Shown: positions 16,151-25,743, numbered from the stretch's first letter. The stretch: DNA of 64,000 nucleotides from Olivibacter oleidegradans (GCF_042432805.1 NZ_JBHLWO010000001.1:1116001-1180000), one strand, 5' to 3'. Notes: a model not told the origin generated them from the letters alone. Translations and numbers: made by a program.

Positions 16151-18295
16151 ATGGTAAAAACGTACTCAGGATTGTTGCTGCTAGCATCTTTTTTGATGGC
16201 ATGCAACAATAATCAAAAAACCATCGAACCAGCTACAGCTATGAAATTAAAGCCTTATCCAAAAACAAAAAAGATTGATCTTGTTGACGATCATTTTGGC
16301 ACGAAAGTTCCTGATCCATACCGTTGGTTGGAGAACGATACAGCGGTGGATACCAAAGAATGGGTGTTAGCCCAAAACGAAGTGACAAATGACTACCTTT
16401 CTCAGATTCCCTTCCGAGACGCCATCAAGCAACGTTTGGAGAAATTGTGGAATTACGAGAAAATATCGGCTCCCTTCAAAGAAGGCAATTATACATACTA
16501 CTTTAAGAATGACGGACTCCAAAATCAATCGGTTATATACCGAGAAGAAAAAGAGGGTAAGAGTGAGGTGTTTTTGGATCCCAATAAATTTTCGGCCGAC
16601 GGAACCACATCTTTGGCAGATATCAATTTCAGTAAAGATGGAAGTTTAGTAGCCTATCAGGTTTCAGAAGGCGGTTCCGACTGGCGCAAAGTAATTGTTT
16701 GGAAAGCAGAAGATAAATCAGTCGTAGGTGATACATTGATCGATGTTAAATTTTCAGGCTTGGCTTGGAAAGGCAATGAAGGATTCTATTACAGTAGCTA
16801 TGACAAACCGAAAGAGGGGAGCGCGCTGTCGGGTTTGACACAATATCATAAATTGTATTTCCATAAACTAGGCACTCCCCAAAGTTCAGATGAACTGATT
16901 TTTGGTGGCGAAAGTACGCCGAGGCGATATATCGGGGCTTATTTAACTGAGGATGAAAGGTTTTTGGTTATCACGGCAGCAAATACCACAAGTGGCAATG
17001 AATTGTATATCCAGGATCTAAGCAAGCCGGATTCTAAAATCGTTCAGGTAGTAGATAATTTTGACAAAGAACACAGCATAATCGATAACGAAGGAGACTC
17101 GCTATTTATCTTAACAAACTTGGGGGCACCAAACTATAAAGTGGTAACAGTTGATATTAACGATCCAAAACCCGCCAACTGGAAAGATTTGATCTCGGAA
17201 ACCGAAAATGTGCTGAACATAAAGAAAGGCGGCGGCAAATTGTTCGCCATTTACTTAAAAGATGCTACGTCTTTAGTAAAACAATTTGATAGGCGTGGCA
17301 AAGAAGAGCGAATCGTAGAATTACCTGGACTTGGTACGGCCAATGGCTTTGAGGCAAAACAGACCGAAAAGGAGCTTTACTATTCATTTACATCGTATGT
17401 ATATCCACCCACCATTTTCAAATATGATATAGCTTCCGGTAAGTCGACAATATACAAAAAGCCCGATGTGTTGTTCAACCCTGAGGATTACGAATCCAAA
17501 CAGGTGTTTTATGCCTCTAAAGATGGCACGAAGGTTCCGATGATTATAACCTATAAAAAAGGGATCGTACTTGATGGTAGCAATCCAACGATGTTATATG
17601 GATATGGCGGCTTCAATATCAGTCTAACGCCTTCCTTTAGTGTATCAACAGTTTTATTGTTGGAACAAGGAGGTGTTTATGCAGTAGCCAATTTGCGTGG
17701 CGGCGGCGAATATGGAGAAAAATGGCACTTAGCAGGAACTAAATTGAAGAAACAGAACGTGTTTGATGACTTTATAGCCGCCGCCGAATACCTCATTAAA
17801 GAAAACTATACATCAAAAGAGCGTCTGGCAATTTCCGGTGGATCCAATGGTGGTTTACTTGTCGGCGCCGCTATGACGCAACGACCGGATTTATATAAAG
17901 TCGCCTTCCCTGCGGTGGGTGTTCTGGATATGTTACGTTATCACAAATTTACGGCCGGCGCTGGTTGGGCCTACGATTACGGAACCGCGGATGATAATAA
18001 AGAAATGTTTGATTATTTGTATAAATATTCGCCCTATCATGCATTAAAAGAAGGGATTGAATACCCGGCAACGATGGTAACAACAGCCGATCATGACGAC
18101 CGAGTTGTGCCTGCTCATAGTTTCAAATTTGCGGCGCGCTTGCAGGAATACAATAAGGGAACCAATCCGGTATTGATTCGAATCGAAACGAAGGCCGGAC
18201 ACGGTGCAGGTAAACCAACAGCTATGATTATTCAGGAACAAGCCGATAAATGGGCTTTTATGTTTCAGAATATGGGGGTTGGGTATAGCGAATAA
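16151..18295 (+). CDS. Prolyl oligopeptidase (S9A), lipoprotein
   Basis: 714-residue S9A serine peptidase, which cuts short peptides after proline. The N-terminus LLLLASFLMACNNN carries a lipobox with Cys18, so the enzyme is membrane-anchored outside the cytoplasm. A seven-bladed propeller (about 90-440) precedes the alpha/beta-hydrolase domain. The triad is visible: Ser565 in GGSNGG, Asp in DHDDRV (647-652), His684 in KAGHGAGK. Length fits the family (about 690-710 plus signal). The gene stands alone and ends at a very strong terminator. Confidence 0.95.
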   Translation: MVKTYSGLLLLASFLMACNNNQKTIEPATAMKLKPYPKTKKIDLVDDHFGTKVPDPYRWLENDTAVDTKEWVLAQNEVTNDYLSQIPFRDAIKQRLEKLWNYEKISAPFKEGNYTYYFKNDGLQNQSVIYREEKEGKSEVFLDPNKFSADGTTSLADINFSKDGSLVAYQVSEGGSDWRKVIVWKAEDKSVVGDTLIDVKFSGLAWKGNEGFYYSSYDKPKEGSALSGLTQYHKLYFHKLGTPQSSDELIFGGESTPRRYIGAYLTEDERFLVITAANTTSGNELYIQDLSKPDSKIVQVVDNFDKEHSIIDNEGDSLFILTNLGAPNYKVVTVDINDPKPANWKDLISETENVLNIKKGGGKLFAIYLKDATSLVKQFDRRGKEERIVELPGLGTANGFEAKQTEKELYYSFTSYVYPPTIFKYDIASGKSTIYKKPDVLFNPEDYESKQVFYASKDGTKVPMIITYKKGIVLDGSNPTMLYGYGGFNISLTPSFSVSTVLLLEQGGVYAVANLRGGGEYGEKWHLAGTKLKKQNVFDDFIAAAEYLIKENYTSKERLAISGGSNGGLLVGAAMTQRPDLYKVAFPAVGVLDMLRYHKFTAGAGWAYDYGTADDNKEMFDYLYKYSPYHALKEGIEYPATMVTTADHDDRVVPAHSFKFAARLQEYNKGTNPVLIRIETKAGHGAGKPTAMIIQEQADKWAFMFQNMGVGYSE

Positions 18296-18315
18296 ATGTG
18301 AAATATAGAACTAAT

Positions 18316-18357
18316 AAAAGAGGGGAGCTAAAAATTCGTTTTTAGCTCCCCTCTTTT
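18316..18357. terminator. Bidirectional terminator with TTCG tetraloop
   Basis: A perfect 19-bp stem from 18316-18334 pairs with 18339-18357 (GAGGGGAGCTAAAAA core) and is closed by a TTCG tetraloop. A runs on one side and T runs on the other make it functional for both the peptidase gene and the convergent TraB gene. Confidence 0.95.
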
Positions 18358-18362
18358 GTTTA

Positions 18363-19223
18363 TCAATACACGGGTTTTACTGTGTACCCTCTTTTTCTCA
18401 AAAGATTAATAACACCTTTATCCCCAGCCAAATGACCAGCCCCAAAAGCAAAGAAGGTGGCTTGAGATTTTGCACTTTCTTCTATAATGGAAATCCAATT
18501 GGCGTTTCTATTGTACAGCATTAGGTCTAAATAATCCTGCATGAGCGGATCAGTTATCGTTCGACTGTGCAAGGTGTGGATATCCTGGCTTTTATAAAGG
18601 TTGATAAGCTCGTTTATTTCCGTAGCCGTGCTGTCCAAATTAAATACCATTTCTTTTAGTTGTTCTGCTTGAACTTTATAAGGAATCGTATCAAAAAGCG
18701 CAGCCTGGCTCTCTACCGTTTCTAAGCCGGCGATATTCATACCTTTGGCTTTTGCTAAATCCACCAATTGCAATTCCCAGCTAGCGGGCTGACATTGTAA
18801 TGCACCCATTAAAACAATGGAATATAGGCCAAAGGGCTTCATGTTATTTAGCGTTTCCAGACGAATATGCGCTATTTTTTCCAGGCTGTCACTTACCTGG
18901 CGATAGGTTAGGCTATCATATAAATCATGGTATGTCTTGCCTCGCATGCGCATATTTTCCATCATTTTCATACCGATCTGAGGATCCGAAAAATCCAGCT
19001 CAAGGTATAATTGTTGACTTGCTTCGAGCTTTTGCTTGAGGGCCTCTGTAAAAATTAAATCATCCGGACATAAAAGATGGAAAGTGCCAAACAGGTAAGA
19101 GGGGGTCGAAAGGCCATTTCCCGTGAATTCCCAAAGCGTCGTCCGATCTGTTGATGTTTGTGCTTTCGATGTAATAACGAAAGAAAACCATAGGAGCCCG
19201 ATTAATAGAACAAATCGTTTCAT
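18363..19223 (-). CDS. TraB/GumN family protein, exported
   Basis: 286-residue TraB/GumN (TiKi-like) protein with signal peptide MKRFVLLIGLLWFSFVITSKA. The family GX2H motif appears as GTFHLLCPDD near residues 46-55 and the second conserved region as FFAFGAGHLAGDKGVINLLRKRGY near the C-terminus. Eukaryotic TiKi relatives are metalloproteases; bacterial function is not established. It is the last gene of the xseA-xseB-TraB operon, 22 bases after xseB, which probably reflects shared transcription rather than shared function. Confidence 0.9.
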   Translation of the reverse strand: MKRFVLLIGLLWFSFVITSKAQTSTDRTTLWEFTGNGLSTPSYLFGTFHLLCPDDLIFTEALKQKLEASQQLYLELDFSDPQIGMKMMENMRMRGKTYHDLYDSLTYRQVSDSLEKIAHIRLETLNNMKPFGLYSIVLMGALQCQPASWELQLVDLAKAKGMNIAGLETVESQAALFDTIPYKVQAEQLKEMVFNLDSTATEINELINLYKSQDIHTLHSRTITDPLMQDYLDLMLYNRNANWISIIEESAKSQATFFAFGAGHLAGDKGVINLLRKRGYTVKPVY

Positions 19224-19245
19224 AACATTTTATTCTTGATGCATT

Positions 19246-19464
19246 CTATTCATCTTCCTTCAAATTTTCATTGTCCAGATCCTCCAAAATCTTATTGACG
19301 TCTGCTTCGGTTTCAGTTAGTTTACTTTTGCAGATTTTGATTAACAATGCCGCACGCTTCACTTTGTTTGAAAGCTCGTCTACCGTAATTTCTCCATCTT
19401 CGATTTCTTCCACGATTGTCTGAAGTTCTTCAAATGCTGATGTATAGCTTAATTGCTTATCCAT
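19246..19464 (-). CDS. xseB: Exodeoxyribonuclease VII small subunit
   Basis: 72-residue XseB, the helical-hairpin small subunit that surrounds the XseA catalytic subunit. It starts MDKQLSYTSAFEELQTIVEEIEDGEITVDELS, the standard family pattern, and ends in an acidic tail. It begins one base after the xseA stop codon, consistent with translational coupling and stoichiometric production. Confidence 0.95.
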   Translation of the reverse strand: MDKQLSYTSAFEELQTIVEEIEDGEITVDELSNKVKRAALLIKICKSKLTETEADVNKILEDLDNENLKEDE

Positions 19465-19465
19465 T

Positions 19466-20998
19466 TTATTTCTTTATTTCGTTTACAAAAGTAACCTGAC
19501 TATCTGTTTCGCCAAATGCTAAAATCGTCTTTACCTTATCGCCCACCTTCAAGACCTGCGCATCAGTTACAGCTTTTCCCTGAAAAAGCATGATGCTATA
19601 CCCTCTTTTCAGTACATGTTGTGGGTCGAGTATAGATAGGTGGCGCTCTTGATTGTCCAGTGATTTAGTCGCTTCCACTAATAATCTCTTGGTGCCAGGT
19701 GCTAGATTTTTATGTAATGTTGTGAGAGCTGCATGGTGCTTTTTTGCGATCTGATGGCTTTGGCGGATTAGTTGATCTCTGATTTGCCGAATTACCTGTC
19801 TTGAACGCTTGCTTAAATGGAGGTTCTCACGTTTCAATCGTTGTCCTAGAAAAGTGATGGCCTGTTTTTCTTCCATTAAAGTGCGCTTTGACTGCGTGGA
19901 TAATTGGCTTTTAAGGCGTTGAAACGATCCTTTCTCCTGGGCCAGTTGATATTTGCTTTGTTGAAGTGTACGGTTACGTAAATTCGCTAATTGATGCTTG
20001 TTTTCATGTAACATATTCAAGCTCGCCATTCTAAAATAGCGGATGTTGTTATTTAGCAATTGTTGCTGATTATCGAAGAGCTGCTGCGTTTTCAATCGAA
20101 GTACCTGTTCCGCATAGGTTACCGGGCGAGCAAAGTTGTGAAAATGTTGTAAAAGATAATCAGCCAACGCGCTGGGCGTGATGGCATTTTTATAGGCAAC
20201 TAGCTCTGAAACGGTCTCATTGGTCGCATGGCCAATTCCGGTTATTACAGGGATAGGAAAAGTGGCAATGGCTTTCGCTAATAACACATTGTTGTAAGAG
20301 CTTAAACCAACCTCTCCTCCACCTCCTCTTATGATCGCAACGACATCAAAACGTTGCAGTTGTAAACGGATCTTGGCTAGCTGATCGATGATGGAGATCA
20401 CGGATTTTTCACCCTGCAAAAGAGCCGGGAACAACTCGTACTCGAAACGATAACCGAAAGAATTATGATCGATAATCTTTAAAAAATCGGCTAAGCCTTT
20501 ACTCGTTTCTACCGAAACGATGGCGATACGTTTAGGCAGTAAAGGAAAAGGCAACAGTTTGTTTGCCTCAAAAAGGCCCTCTTCTTTCAGCAAAGCAATA
20601 CTGGCCTGTTTTTCTCGTTCCAATTCTCCTAACGAGTACGAAGGGTCGATATCGACAATATGTAGGCTCAATCCATGTACAGGATCGTAGCTAATTGATG
20701 CTTGTAAAAGTATATTGATCCCATTCTTTAATGGCTCTTTAATGATTTCGACAAAACGCTGATTAATACGCTCATAGTCGCTTTTCCATAATGTTGCCCG
20801 AATTTCTGCAATGACCTTTCCCTCTAGCTTCTCCAACAGCTCGGGATAACAATGACCTGAATGAGAATAGTGATTTAGTTTGTTCATTTCAGCCTTTATC
20901 CAATACAAGCTTTTATAGCGGTCTGCTATTGTCTTTTGGATGCTGCGAGCTACCTCCGCCAATGAAAAGATAGTTTTATCTGCAATTATTTCGGGCAT
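19466..20998 (-). CDS. xseA: Exodeoxyribonuclease VII large subunit
   Basis: 510-residue XseA, which degrades single-stranded DNA from both ends. The N-terminal OB-fold (SLAEVARSIQKTIADRYKSLYWIKAEM) is followed by the catalytic domain with RGGGGEVGLSSYNNVLLAKAIATFPIPVITGIGHATNETV near the middle, then a long coiled-coil stalk (about 290-430) and C-terminal region with LKRGYSIML. ATG at 20998 is used; an upstream TTG at 21004 is in frame. The promoter box ends only three bases before this ATG, so the mRNA is probably leaderless. Confidence 0.95.
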   Translation of the reverse strand: MPEIIADKTIFSLAEVARSIQKTIADRYKSLYWIKAEMNKLNHYSHSGHCYPELLEKLEGKVIAEIRATLWKSDYERINQRFVEIIKEPLKNGINILLQASISYDPVHGLSLHIVDIDPSYSLGELEREKQASIALLKEEGLFEANKLLPFPLLPKRIAIVSVETSKGLADFLKIIDHNSFGYRFEYELFPALLQGEKSVISIIDQLAKIRLQLQRFDVVAIIRGGGGEVGLSSYNNVLLAKAIATFPIPVITGIGHATNETVSELVAYKNAITPSALADYLLQHFHNFARPVTYAEQVLRLKTQQLFDNQQQLLNNNIRYFRMASLNMLHENKHQLANLRNRTLQQSKYQLAQEKGSFQRLKSQLSTQSKRTLMEEKQAITFLGQRLKRENLHLSKRSRQVIRQIRDQLIRQSHQIAKKHHAALTTLHKNLAPGTKRLLVEATKSLDNQERHLSILDPQHVLKRGYSIMLFQGKAVTDAQVLKVGDKVKTILAFGETDSQVTFVNEIKK

Positions 20999-21001
20999 AC
21001 T

Positions 21002-21033
21002 CAAACTTAGATAAAATGCACGACATTCGCGAA
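21002..21033 (-). promoter_or_regulatory. xseA promoter (leaderless-type)
   Basis: Reading leftwards: TTCG (21033-21030), 20 bases, TAAGTTTG (21009-21002). The core GCATTTTATCTAAGTTTG is identical to those of prfA and pheS, and similarity to the pheS promoter continues through the spacer to the TTCG. The ATG begins four bases after the box, where transcription is expected to start. Confidence 0.75.
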
Positions 21034-21145
21034 GAGGAGTTGATTTTTTACACTACGCTATAGTGTAGATTCTTAAATAGCTTGCAGAAATACCAGTCTA
21101 AAAGCGTCGATTGTATGAAGTACGCTTCGACTAACGACCTCCCCA

Positions 21146-23611
21146 CTAAAATAGTTTTAAGGCTATCCTTAATGTATTTGTTTGATTGAGGGGCTGGGCA
21201 GCACTTCTTGAATGCGCATACATTAGTCGGATCATTTTCCATTGTAAACCAACATGCAATTCACTGTAATTACTTAATTCAGACGTGTGTAGGTAATGCA
21301 ATCCAATAAGCTCTTCAAGCTTCAGCTTTCGTAATAGGGGCACCTTACTGACGAACATACCGCCGAGATTATACTCCATATGGGCTTCCACGAAATTGGA
21401 AGGGGTGCTGTACTGATAATAATCTAAGGCTAAAAAGGAACTTAGCTGCTGGTCAACGAGTAAGATTCTATTTCCATTAAAGTGTTTGTAATCCGGATAA
21501 AAAAGTTGCTTATTGTTAAAAAAGCTTCCAGCGCTAACTGAAAAGGACACCTTGCCGTATAGACCTAGGCCCATATTGTTTTTTTGAACACTTGTGGTAA
21601 GCAAATCGTAATCGACATCTGAGCCTAAGACATTCTTAATGCCTTTAGTATATTGGATACCAAAGGTTGGATATTTAGAAACCAGATAACGTTTGCCCGT
21701 TGGGTACATGGCATAACGATTTGAAAAGTCATAACTTAAACCGACCCGGACTTTTGTGGATTTATTGTCTGTGAAAAGCGGAACGTCGGCGTCCGGTTGT
21801 AAGGGATTGTTGGAGGTAAGCTTATTTGAATTACGATCCCGGAACGTAAATCCGCTAGCATTGGGTAGCCAATGGCGGTTTGACCATTCCGCTTGCAGGC
21901 TGATTTTAATATTGCCCGGCAAGGTATTGCTCCACGCTATGGAAGCAAAGGTTTTTTCGTAGAGTTTTTGATAATTTTCCCCGACAAATAAGGTGTACAG
22001 GCTATTTAATAAAGTGGGAAGTGAACCCTGGTTGTTTAGATCGAGGACATCCCTACCGCCAGATAGTACGAAGGTTTGATTCTTAACAGGAAGATCCGTG
22101 CTCACGATACCATTGAGGTGTTTGTTTGCAAATCCATATCGAATGCGTCCATTTATACGAAAATATCGATTTAGCCCGCTGTCGAGTTGTCGATTGTAAT
22201 TTATACCGTAATTAATCGCCAAACCTTCAACGCTATTAAAGAGCATTGATGTTAAGAGGCCGTTAAAGCGAATGGATTCTTTCTTATAACGATTGCGGTA
22301 GTTATACCCACTCGTTAGAAATGTCAGTGGTTTGAAGCGATTATTCTTTCTGTCGATGGAGTCCAAATACGCTTTCGATTGATGAAAACGATATAAACTA
22401 TCTTTTGCTATATAGTCTTTTTGTTCTTCCGGACTTAATGGAACTGGCCTGTTCTTCGCCCAATACAGGCTGTCTTTCTTATTCACGTCTCCACTTATAG
22501 ATAATACCTCCCGAAAAAGTCTCTTATCGGGCGCATCGATAAAGGTATAGTTTTGATAAATAGCCGTAAAATAACCACCAACTTGAAAGCCAAGTAGACC
22601 AGCCTTAAAATCCAATTGGATATTAGAAGGCATCCATTTGTTTTCCGTTACTTCTGTATAAAGCTGTTTGAGATTCAACGAATCGACAAAGTTGATGCTC
22701 GACTCCTTATCAAGTAGAAAATTCACACTATGAATACGCCATTCACCTTCAATAATATATATATTGCCTTTATAAAGTGGCTCTGCCTTTCTTTTAGGAA
22801 TTACTTTAATTTTGATAATCGTCTTCCCTTTCTCTTCTGCGGTGCCTAGATATTGATATCGATAATATGCTAAAGCATTATCGGCAATGGGAGAAATAAA
22901 GGGCCTGTTACTCAAACCTTCAACAATATGTTGGTAGTTCTCGTAAAAATTAAGTTGAAGCTCAGAGGCCCTATTGAAACTAAAGGCTTTATTATCGCCT
23001 GAAATTTTGGAACTGATCATCTCTTCCTTGAAATCCTTGGGCGGATTGACGGTAATCTTGGACTCCGATTCAGATAAATAAATGATGCCTTTTCTTGCAG
23101 AATCCAGGCCAATTTCTTCTCCAATCTCGTTCATATCAACACCAAAGAATTTCTTTGGTGCTTTAATTAAACGTTGCAAGCCTTTTATATATACATGTGC
23201 GTGATAGGGGCCTGTTTCTTTTAAATAATAGGGCCTTTTCTTTATTGCCTTTCTAATGATGGAATAAGCGGGGTCTTCCCGGTTTCCGATAACTACCTCC
23301 TGTAATGTGTAAATCTCCCCATCTAAGTGAATGATAAGACTGTCGTGTTGAGGCGGTTTCACGGTGATTGTTTTTTGCTTGTAGCCCACTGCCGAAATAC
23401 TTAATTGGTGCCGGCCTTCCGGTAGCGATAGGTTAAAATGTCCCTCTTTATTTGCCGAGGTGCCAATCGAAGAGCCTTCTTTAACAATAGTCGCAAATGG
23501 TATCGGAAAGCCATCGGCATCGCGTATCGATCCTTTTAAAGTTAGTTGTTGAGCTACGGCAATATTTGTAAACAGAAAGAAAATAAGGGTAACGATTCGA
23601 TTCATCAGCAT
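21146..23611 (-). CDS. DUF5686 family protein with carboxypeptidase-regulatory-like domain
   Basis: 821-residue exported protein (MNRIVTLIFFLFTNIAVAQ signal; ATGs at 23611 and 23605 are both possible starts). Residues about 22-105 form a carboxypeptidase-regulatory-like Ig domain (GSIRDADGFPIPFATIVKEGSS) as found at the N-terminus of TonB-linked receptors. The rest is DUF5686, rich in alternating aromatic strands such as YRYQYLGTAEEKGKTI and ending in LRIALKLF, a typical outer-membrane beta-barrel end. It is likely an outer-membrane protein; no role is known. It is upstream of xseA on the same strand but has its own spacing of about 150 bases. Confidence 0.85.
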   Translation of the reverse strand: MLMNRIVTLIFFLFTNIAVAQQLTLKGSIRDADGFPIPFATIVKEGSSIGTSANKEGHFNLSLPEGRHQLSISAVGYKQKTITVKPPQHDSLIIHLDGEIYTLQEVVIGNREDPAYSIIRKAIKKRPYYLKETGPYHAHVYIKGLQRLIKAPKKFFGVDMNEIGEEIGLDSARKGIIYLSESESKITVNPPKDFKEEMISSKISGDNKAFSFNRASELQLNFYENYQHIVEGLSNRPFISPIADNALAYYRYQYLGTAEEKGKTIIKIKVIPKRKAEPLYKGNIYIIEGEWRIHSVNFLLDKESSINFVDSLNLKQLYTEVTENKWMPSNIQLDFKAGLLGFQVGGYFTAIYQNYTFIDAPDKRLFREVLSISGDVNKKDSLYWAKNRPVPLSPEEQKDYIAKDSLYRFHQSKAYLDSIDRKNNRFKPLTFLTSGYNYRNRYKKESIRFNGLLTSMLFNSVEGLAINYGINYNRQLDSGLNRYFRINGRIRYGFANKHLNGIVSTDLPVKNQTFVLSGGRDVLDLNNQGSLPTLLNSLYTLFVGENYQKLYEKTFASIAWSNTLPGNIKISLQAEWSNRHWLPNASGFTFRDRNSNKLTSNNPLQPDADVPLFTDNKSTKVRVGLSYDFSNRYAMYPTGKRYLVSKYPTFGIQYTKGIKNVLGSDVDYDLLTTSVQKNNMGLGLYGKVSFSVSAGSFFNNKQLFYPDYKHFNGNRILLVDQQLSSFLALDYYQYSTPSNFVEAHMEYNLGGMFVSKVPLLRKLKLEELIGLHYLHTSELSNYSELHVGLQWKMIRLMYAHSRSAAQPLNQTNTLRIALKLF

Positions 23612-23733
23612 ATGAGATATGCTCTTAAGATGGTCTGCAAGCCTGAAAGGTTACATTTATTTTTGTTAAAGTATGTTAATAAGGGTTTACGTGCTAAACC
23701 CGATATAACGAGATGAGCAGGTTAGACCGGGTT

Positions 23734-24219
23734 TTATTTTAAAAGGCCGTTAACTTTTAGTAGTTTAATGGAAATTCCTATTTGGCCTAAATGGTAAAGG
23801 TCGTGATGTATCATCCCTTCCAACAGCGCTTGAAAGGTGTATGTGCCGCATTCCTGAGCGAGAAAGGCATCATCCCGTATTTCAATCAAGCGTATCAAGT
23901 GGTATTGAGAAGCATAAAAATCATCTTTCAGTTTTTTCCATCCTATCTGCTTTAACTCATTGTTCGAACGCCAGTTTTCGTTGCTTTCTATGGTCAATGT
24001 GCTTTTTTGGCCTTGCAACTTACGGATACAATCCCTTCTCCATTCCAACAGATGTGAAACGATTTCGGCAACACTGTGTATATCGGGAATGGGCCGAGTG
24101 AGCGCCTGCTCCGGTGTTAATGTATCAATTTTTTTTATGAAGTTTTCATCTAACCATAGGTCACCGTCTTGAACATCCTGTAATTGCTTTACTAGATTTT
24201 GTATTAACAGATTACTCAT
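23734..24219 (-). CDS. DinB family protein
   Basis: 161-residue DinB/YfiT-superfamily four-helix protein. Metal-ligand-type histidines appear in SVAEIVSHLLEWR (near residue 55) and in MIHHDLYHLGQIG (near 135). Members are metal-dependent and include thiol transferases using bacillithiol or similar cofactors, so a thiol-S-transferase role is possible but unproven. ATG at 24219 is chosen over a non-conserved 19-residue extension. A TATCTTTG promoter box lies about 37 bases upstream. Confidence 0.85.
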   Translation of the reverse strand: MSNLLIQNLVKQLQDVQDGDLWLDENFIKKIDTLTPEQALTRPIPDIHSVAEIVSHLLEWRRDCIRKLQGQKSTLTIESNENWRSNNELKQIGWKKLKDDFYASQYHLIRLIEIRDDAFLAQECGTYTFQALLEGMIHHDLYHLGQIGISIKLLKVNGLLK

Positions 24220-24255
24220 AAAATAAGGCTTAAAATATAATGGTTTACAGTATTC

Positions 24256-24263
24256 CAAAGATA
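24256..24263 (-). promoter_or_regulatory. -7 box upstream of the DinB gene
   Basis: Reading leftwards, TATCTTTG matches TAnnTTTG, 37 bases before the DinB ATG. The -33 region is not convincing. Confidence 0.5.
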
Positions 24264-24400
24264 AAAAATCCGGCACAGATTTAACATATAGCTAATCGGA
24301 GTCGCTATATGTTTAGATCGATTACCGAAAGATAATCATTTCTATCATCTTTTCAGCTTTTATCATTAAATCTGTATTTTTACCGCAAATCACTGAATTT

Positions 24401-25591
24401 ATGTATAAAACACTTCAACCTGTATTGCAAAAAGAATTGGCCGAAATAGAAGAGGCAGGCTTATATAAGCGGGAACGTATTATCACGACTCCTCAAGGCG
24501 CGGATATAAAAGTAAGTGGAGGCAAGGAAGTTGTGAATTTTTGCGCGAATAATTACTTAGGGCTTTCGTCTCATCCAAAAGTTATTGATGCTGCAAAAAG
24601 AGCAATAGACACACATGGTTACGGCATGTCTTCCGTACGATTCATTTGCGGGACACAGGATATACATAAAGAGCTGGAGGCAAAAATAGCTAAGTTTCTT
24701 GGGACGGAGGATACCATTCTGTATGCGGCAGCCTTTGACGCGAATGGGGGTGTTTTTGAACCGTTATTTGGAGCAGAAGACGCCATCATTTCTGATGAAT
24801 TGAATCATGCGTCTATTATAGACGGCGTTCGCCTATGTAAAGCACAACGTTTCCGATACAAGAATGCGGATATGGAGGATTTGGAAAAGCAATTAATTGC
24901 TGCAAAAGGCGCTAGACATCGTATTATTGTTACCGATGGTGCTTTCTCGATGGATGGGGTGGTCGCTCCGCTGGATAAGATCTGTAATTTGGCGGATAAA
25001 TACGAAGCCTTGGTTATGATTGACGAATCGCATTGCACGGGCTTTATCGGTAAAACAGGAAGAGGTACACACGAGCATTTTGGTGTTATGAGCCGCATTG
25101 ATATTATTACAGGGACCTTGGGAAAAGCCTTGGGTGGTGCTTCCGGCGGATTTACTTCGGGGAAAAAGGAAATCATCGATATGCTTCGTCAACGTTCAAG
25201 ACCCTATTTGTTTTCCAATACACTGGCACCGGCCATTGCTGGCGCTTCTATCGCAGTTCTGGATATGTTAAGCGAAACGACGGCATTACGGGATAAACTA
25301 GAATACAATACCAAGTACTTTAGAGAGAAGATGGCGGAAGCGGGATTTGATATTAAGCCTGGATTCCATCCCATTGTTCCGGTGATGCTTTACGATGCTA
25401 AATTAGCACAAGAGTTTGCCGCTAAAATGCTGGAAGAAGGGATCTATGTAATCGGATTCTATTATCCTGTTGTTCCTAAAGAAAAGGCCAGGATCCGCGT
25501 GCAATTATCTGCTGCTCATGAACAGGAACATCTAGACAAAGCAATCACCGCTTTTACCAAGGTAGGAAAGCAATTGGGTGTAATTAACTAG
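24401..25591 (+). CDS. kbl: Glycine C-acetyltransferase (2-amino-3-ketobutyrate CoA ligase)
   Basis: 396-residue alpha-oxoamine synthase, which converts 2-amino-3-ketobutyrate and CoA to glycine and acetyl-CoA in threonine breakdown. The fold markers are VNFCANNYLGLSSHPKV, the DESHCTGF segment (PLP-ring Asp and His), and the Schiff-base lysine in GTLGKALGGASGG near residue 244. Length is exactly that of E. coli Kbl (398). The usual partner threonine dehydrogenase (tdh) is not adjacent. Close relatives include 8-amino-7-oxononanoate and serine palmitoyl enzymes, but the sequence fits Kbl best. Confidence 0.93.
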   Translation: MYKTLQPVLQKELAEIEEAGLYKRERIITTPQGADIKVSGGKEVVNFCANNYLGLSSHPKVIDAAKRAIDTHGYGMSSVRFICGTQDIHKELEAKIAKFLGTEDTILYAAAFDANGGVFEPLFGAEDAIISDELNHASIIDGVRLCKAQRFRYKNADMEDLEKQLIAAKGARHRIIVTDGAFSMDGVVAPLDKICNLADKYEALVMIDESHCTGFIGKTGRGTHEHFGVMSRIDIITGTLGKALGGASGGFTSGKKEIIDMLRQRSRPYLFSNTLAPAIAGASIAVLDMLSETTALRDKLEYNTKYFREKMAEAGFDIKPGFHPIVPVMLYDAKLAQEFAAKMLEEGIYVIGFYYPVVPKEKARIRVQLSAAHEQEHLDKAITAFTKVGKQLGVIN

Positions 25592-25657
25592 TTAAGATAA
25601 ATTGATAATTGTATGGAATTAATTAATGCAAACAGGAAGGCCGGTGCTTCGCTGCTG

Positions 25658-25689
25658 TTCGTGAATTTCGAGCATTTTATCTAAGTTTG
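25658..25689 (+). promoter_or_regulatory. pheS promoter
   Basis: TTCG at 25658-25661, 20 bases, TAAGTTTG at 25682-25689. The core GCATTTTATCTAAGTTTG is identical to those of prfA and xseA. The transcript would carry a leader of about 50 bases containing a hairpin. Confidence 0.8.
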
Positions 25690-25693
25690 CAAA

Positions 25694-25728
25694 AAATAAA
25701 CGGCCCATTGGCTGGGCTTTGTTTATTT
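25694..25728 (+). promoter_or_regulatory. Leader hairpin before pheS
   Basis: AAATAAAC (25694-25701) pairs with GTTTATTT (25721-25728) and GCCCA (25703-25707) with TGGGC (25713-25717), separated by a 1x3 internal loop. It occupies most of the pheS leader and ends in a T-rich arm. It could be an attenuator-like element; no phenylalanine-rich leader peptide is visible. Confidence 0.45.
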
Positions 25729-25743
25729 TATAAAGAGTTAAAA

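Noticed and set aside
19246..21033. TraB/GumN gene as a functional partner of exonuclease VII
   Set aside because: Only co-transcription supports it; the TraB protein is exported while exonuclease VII is cytoplasmic.
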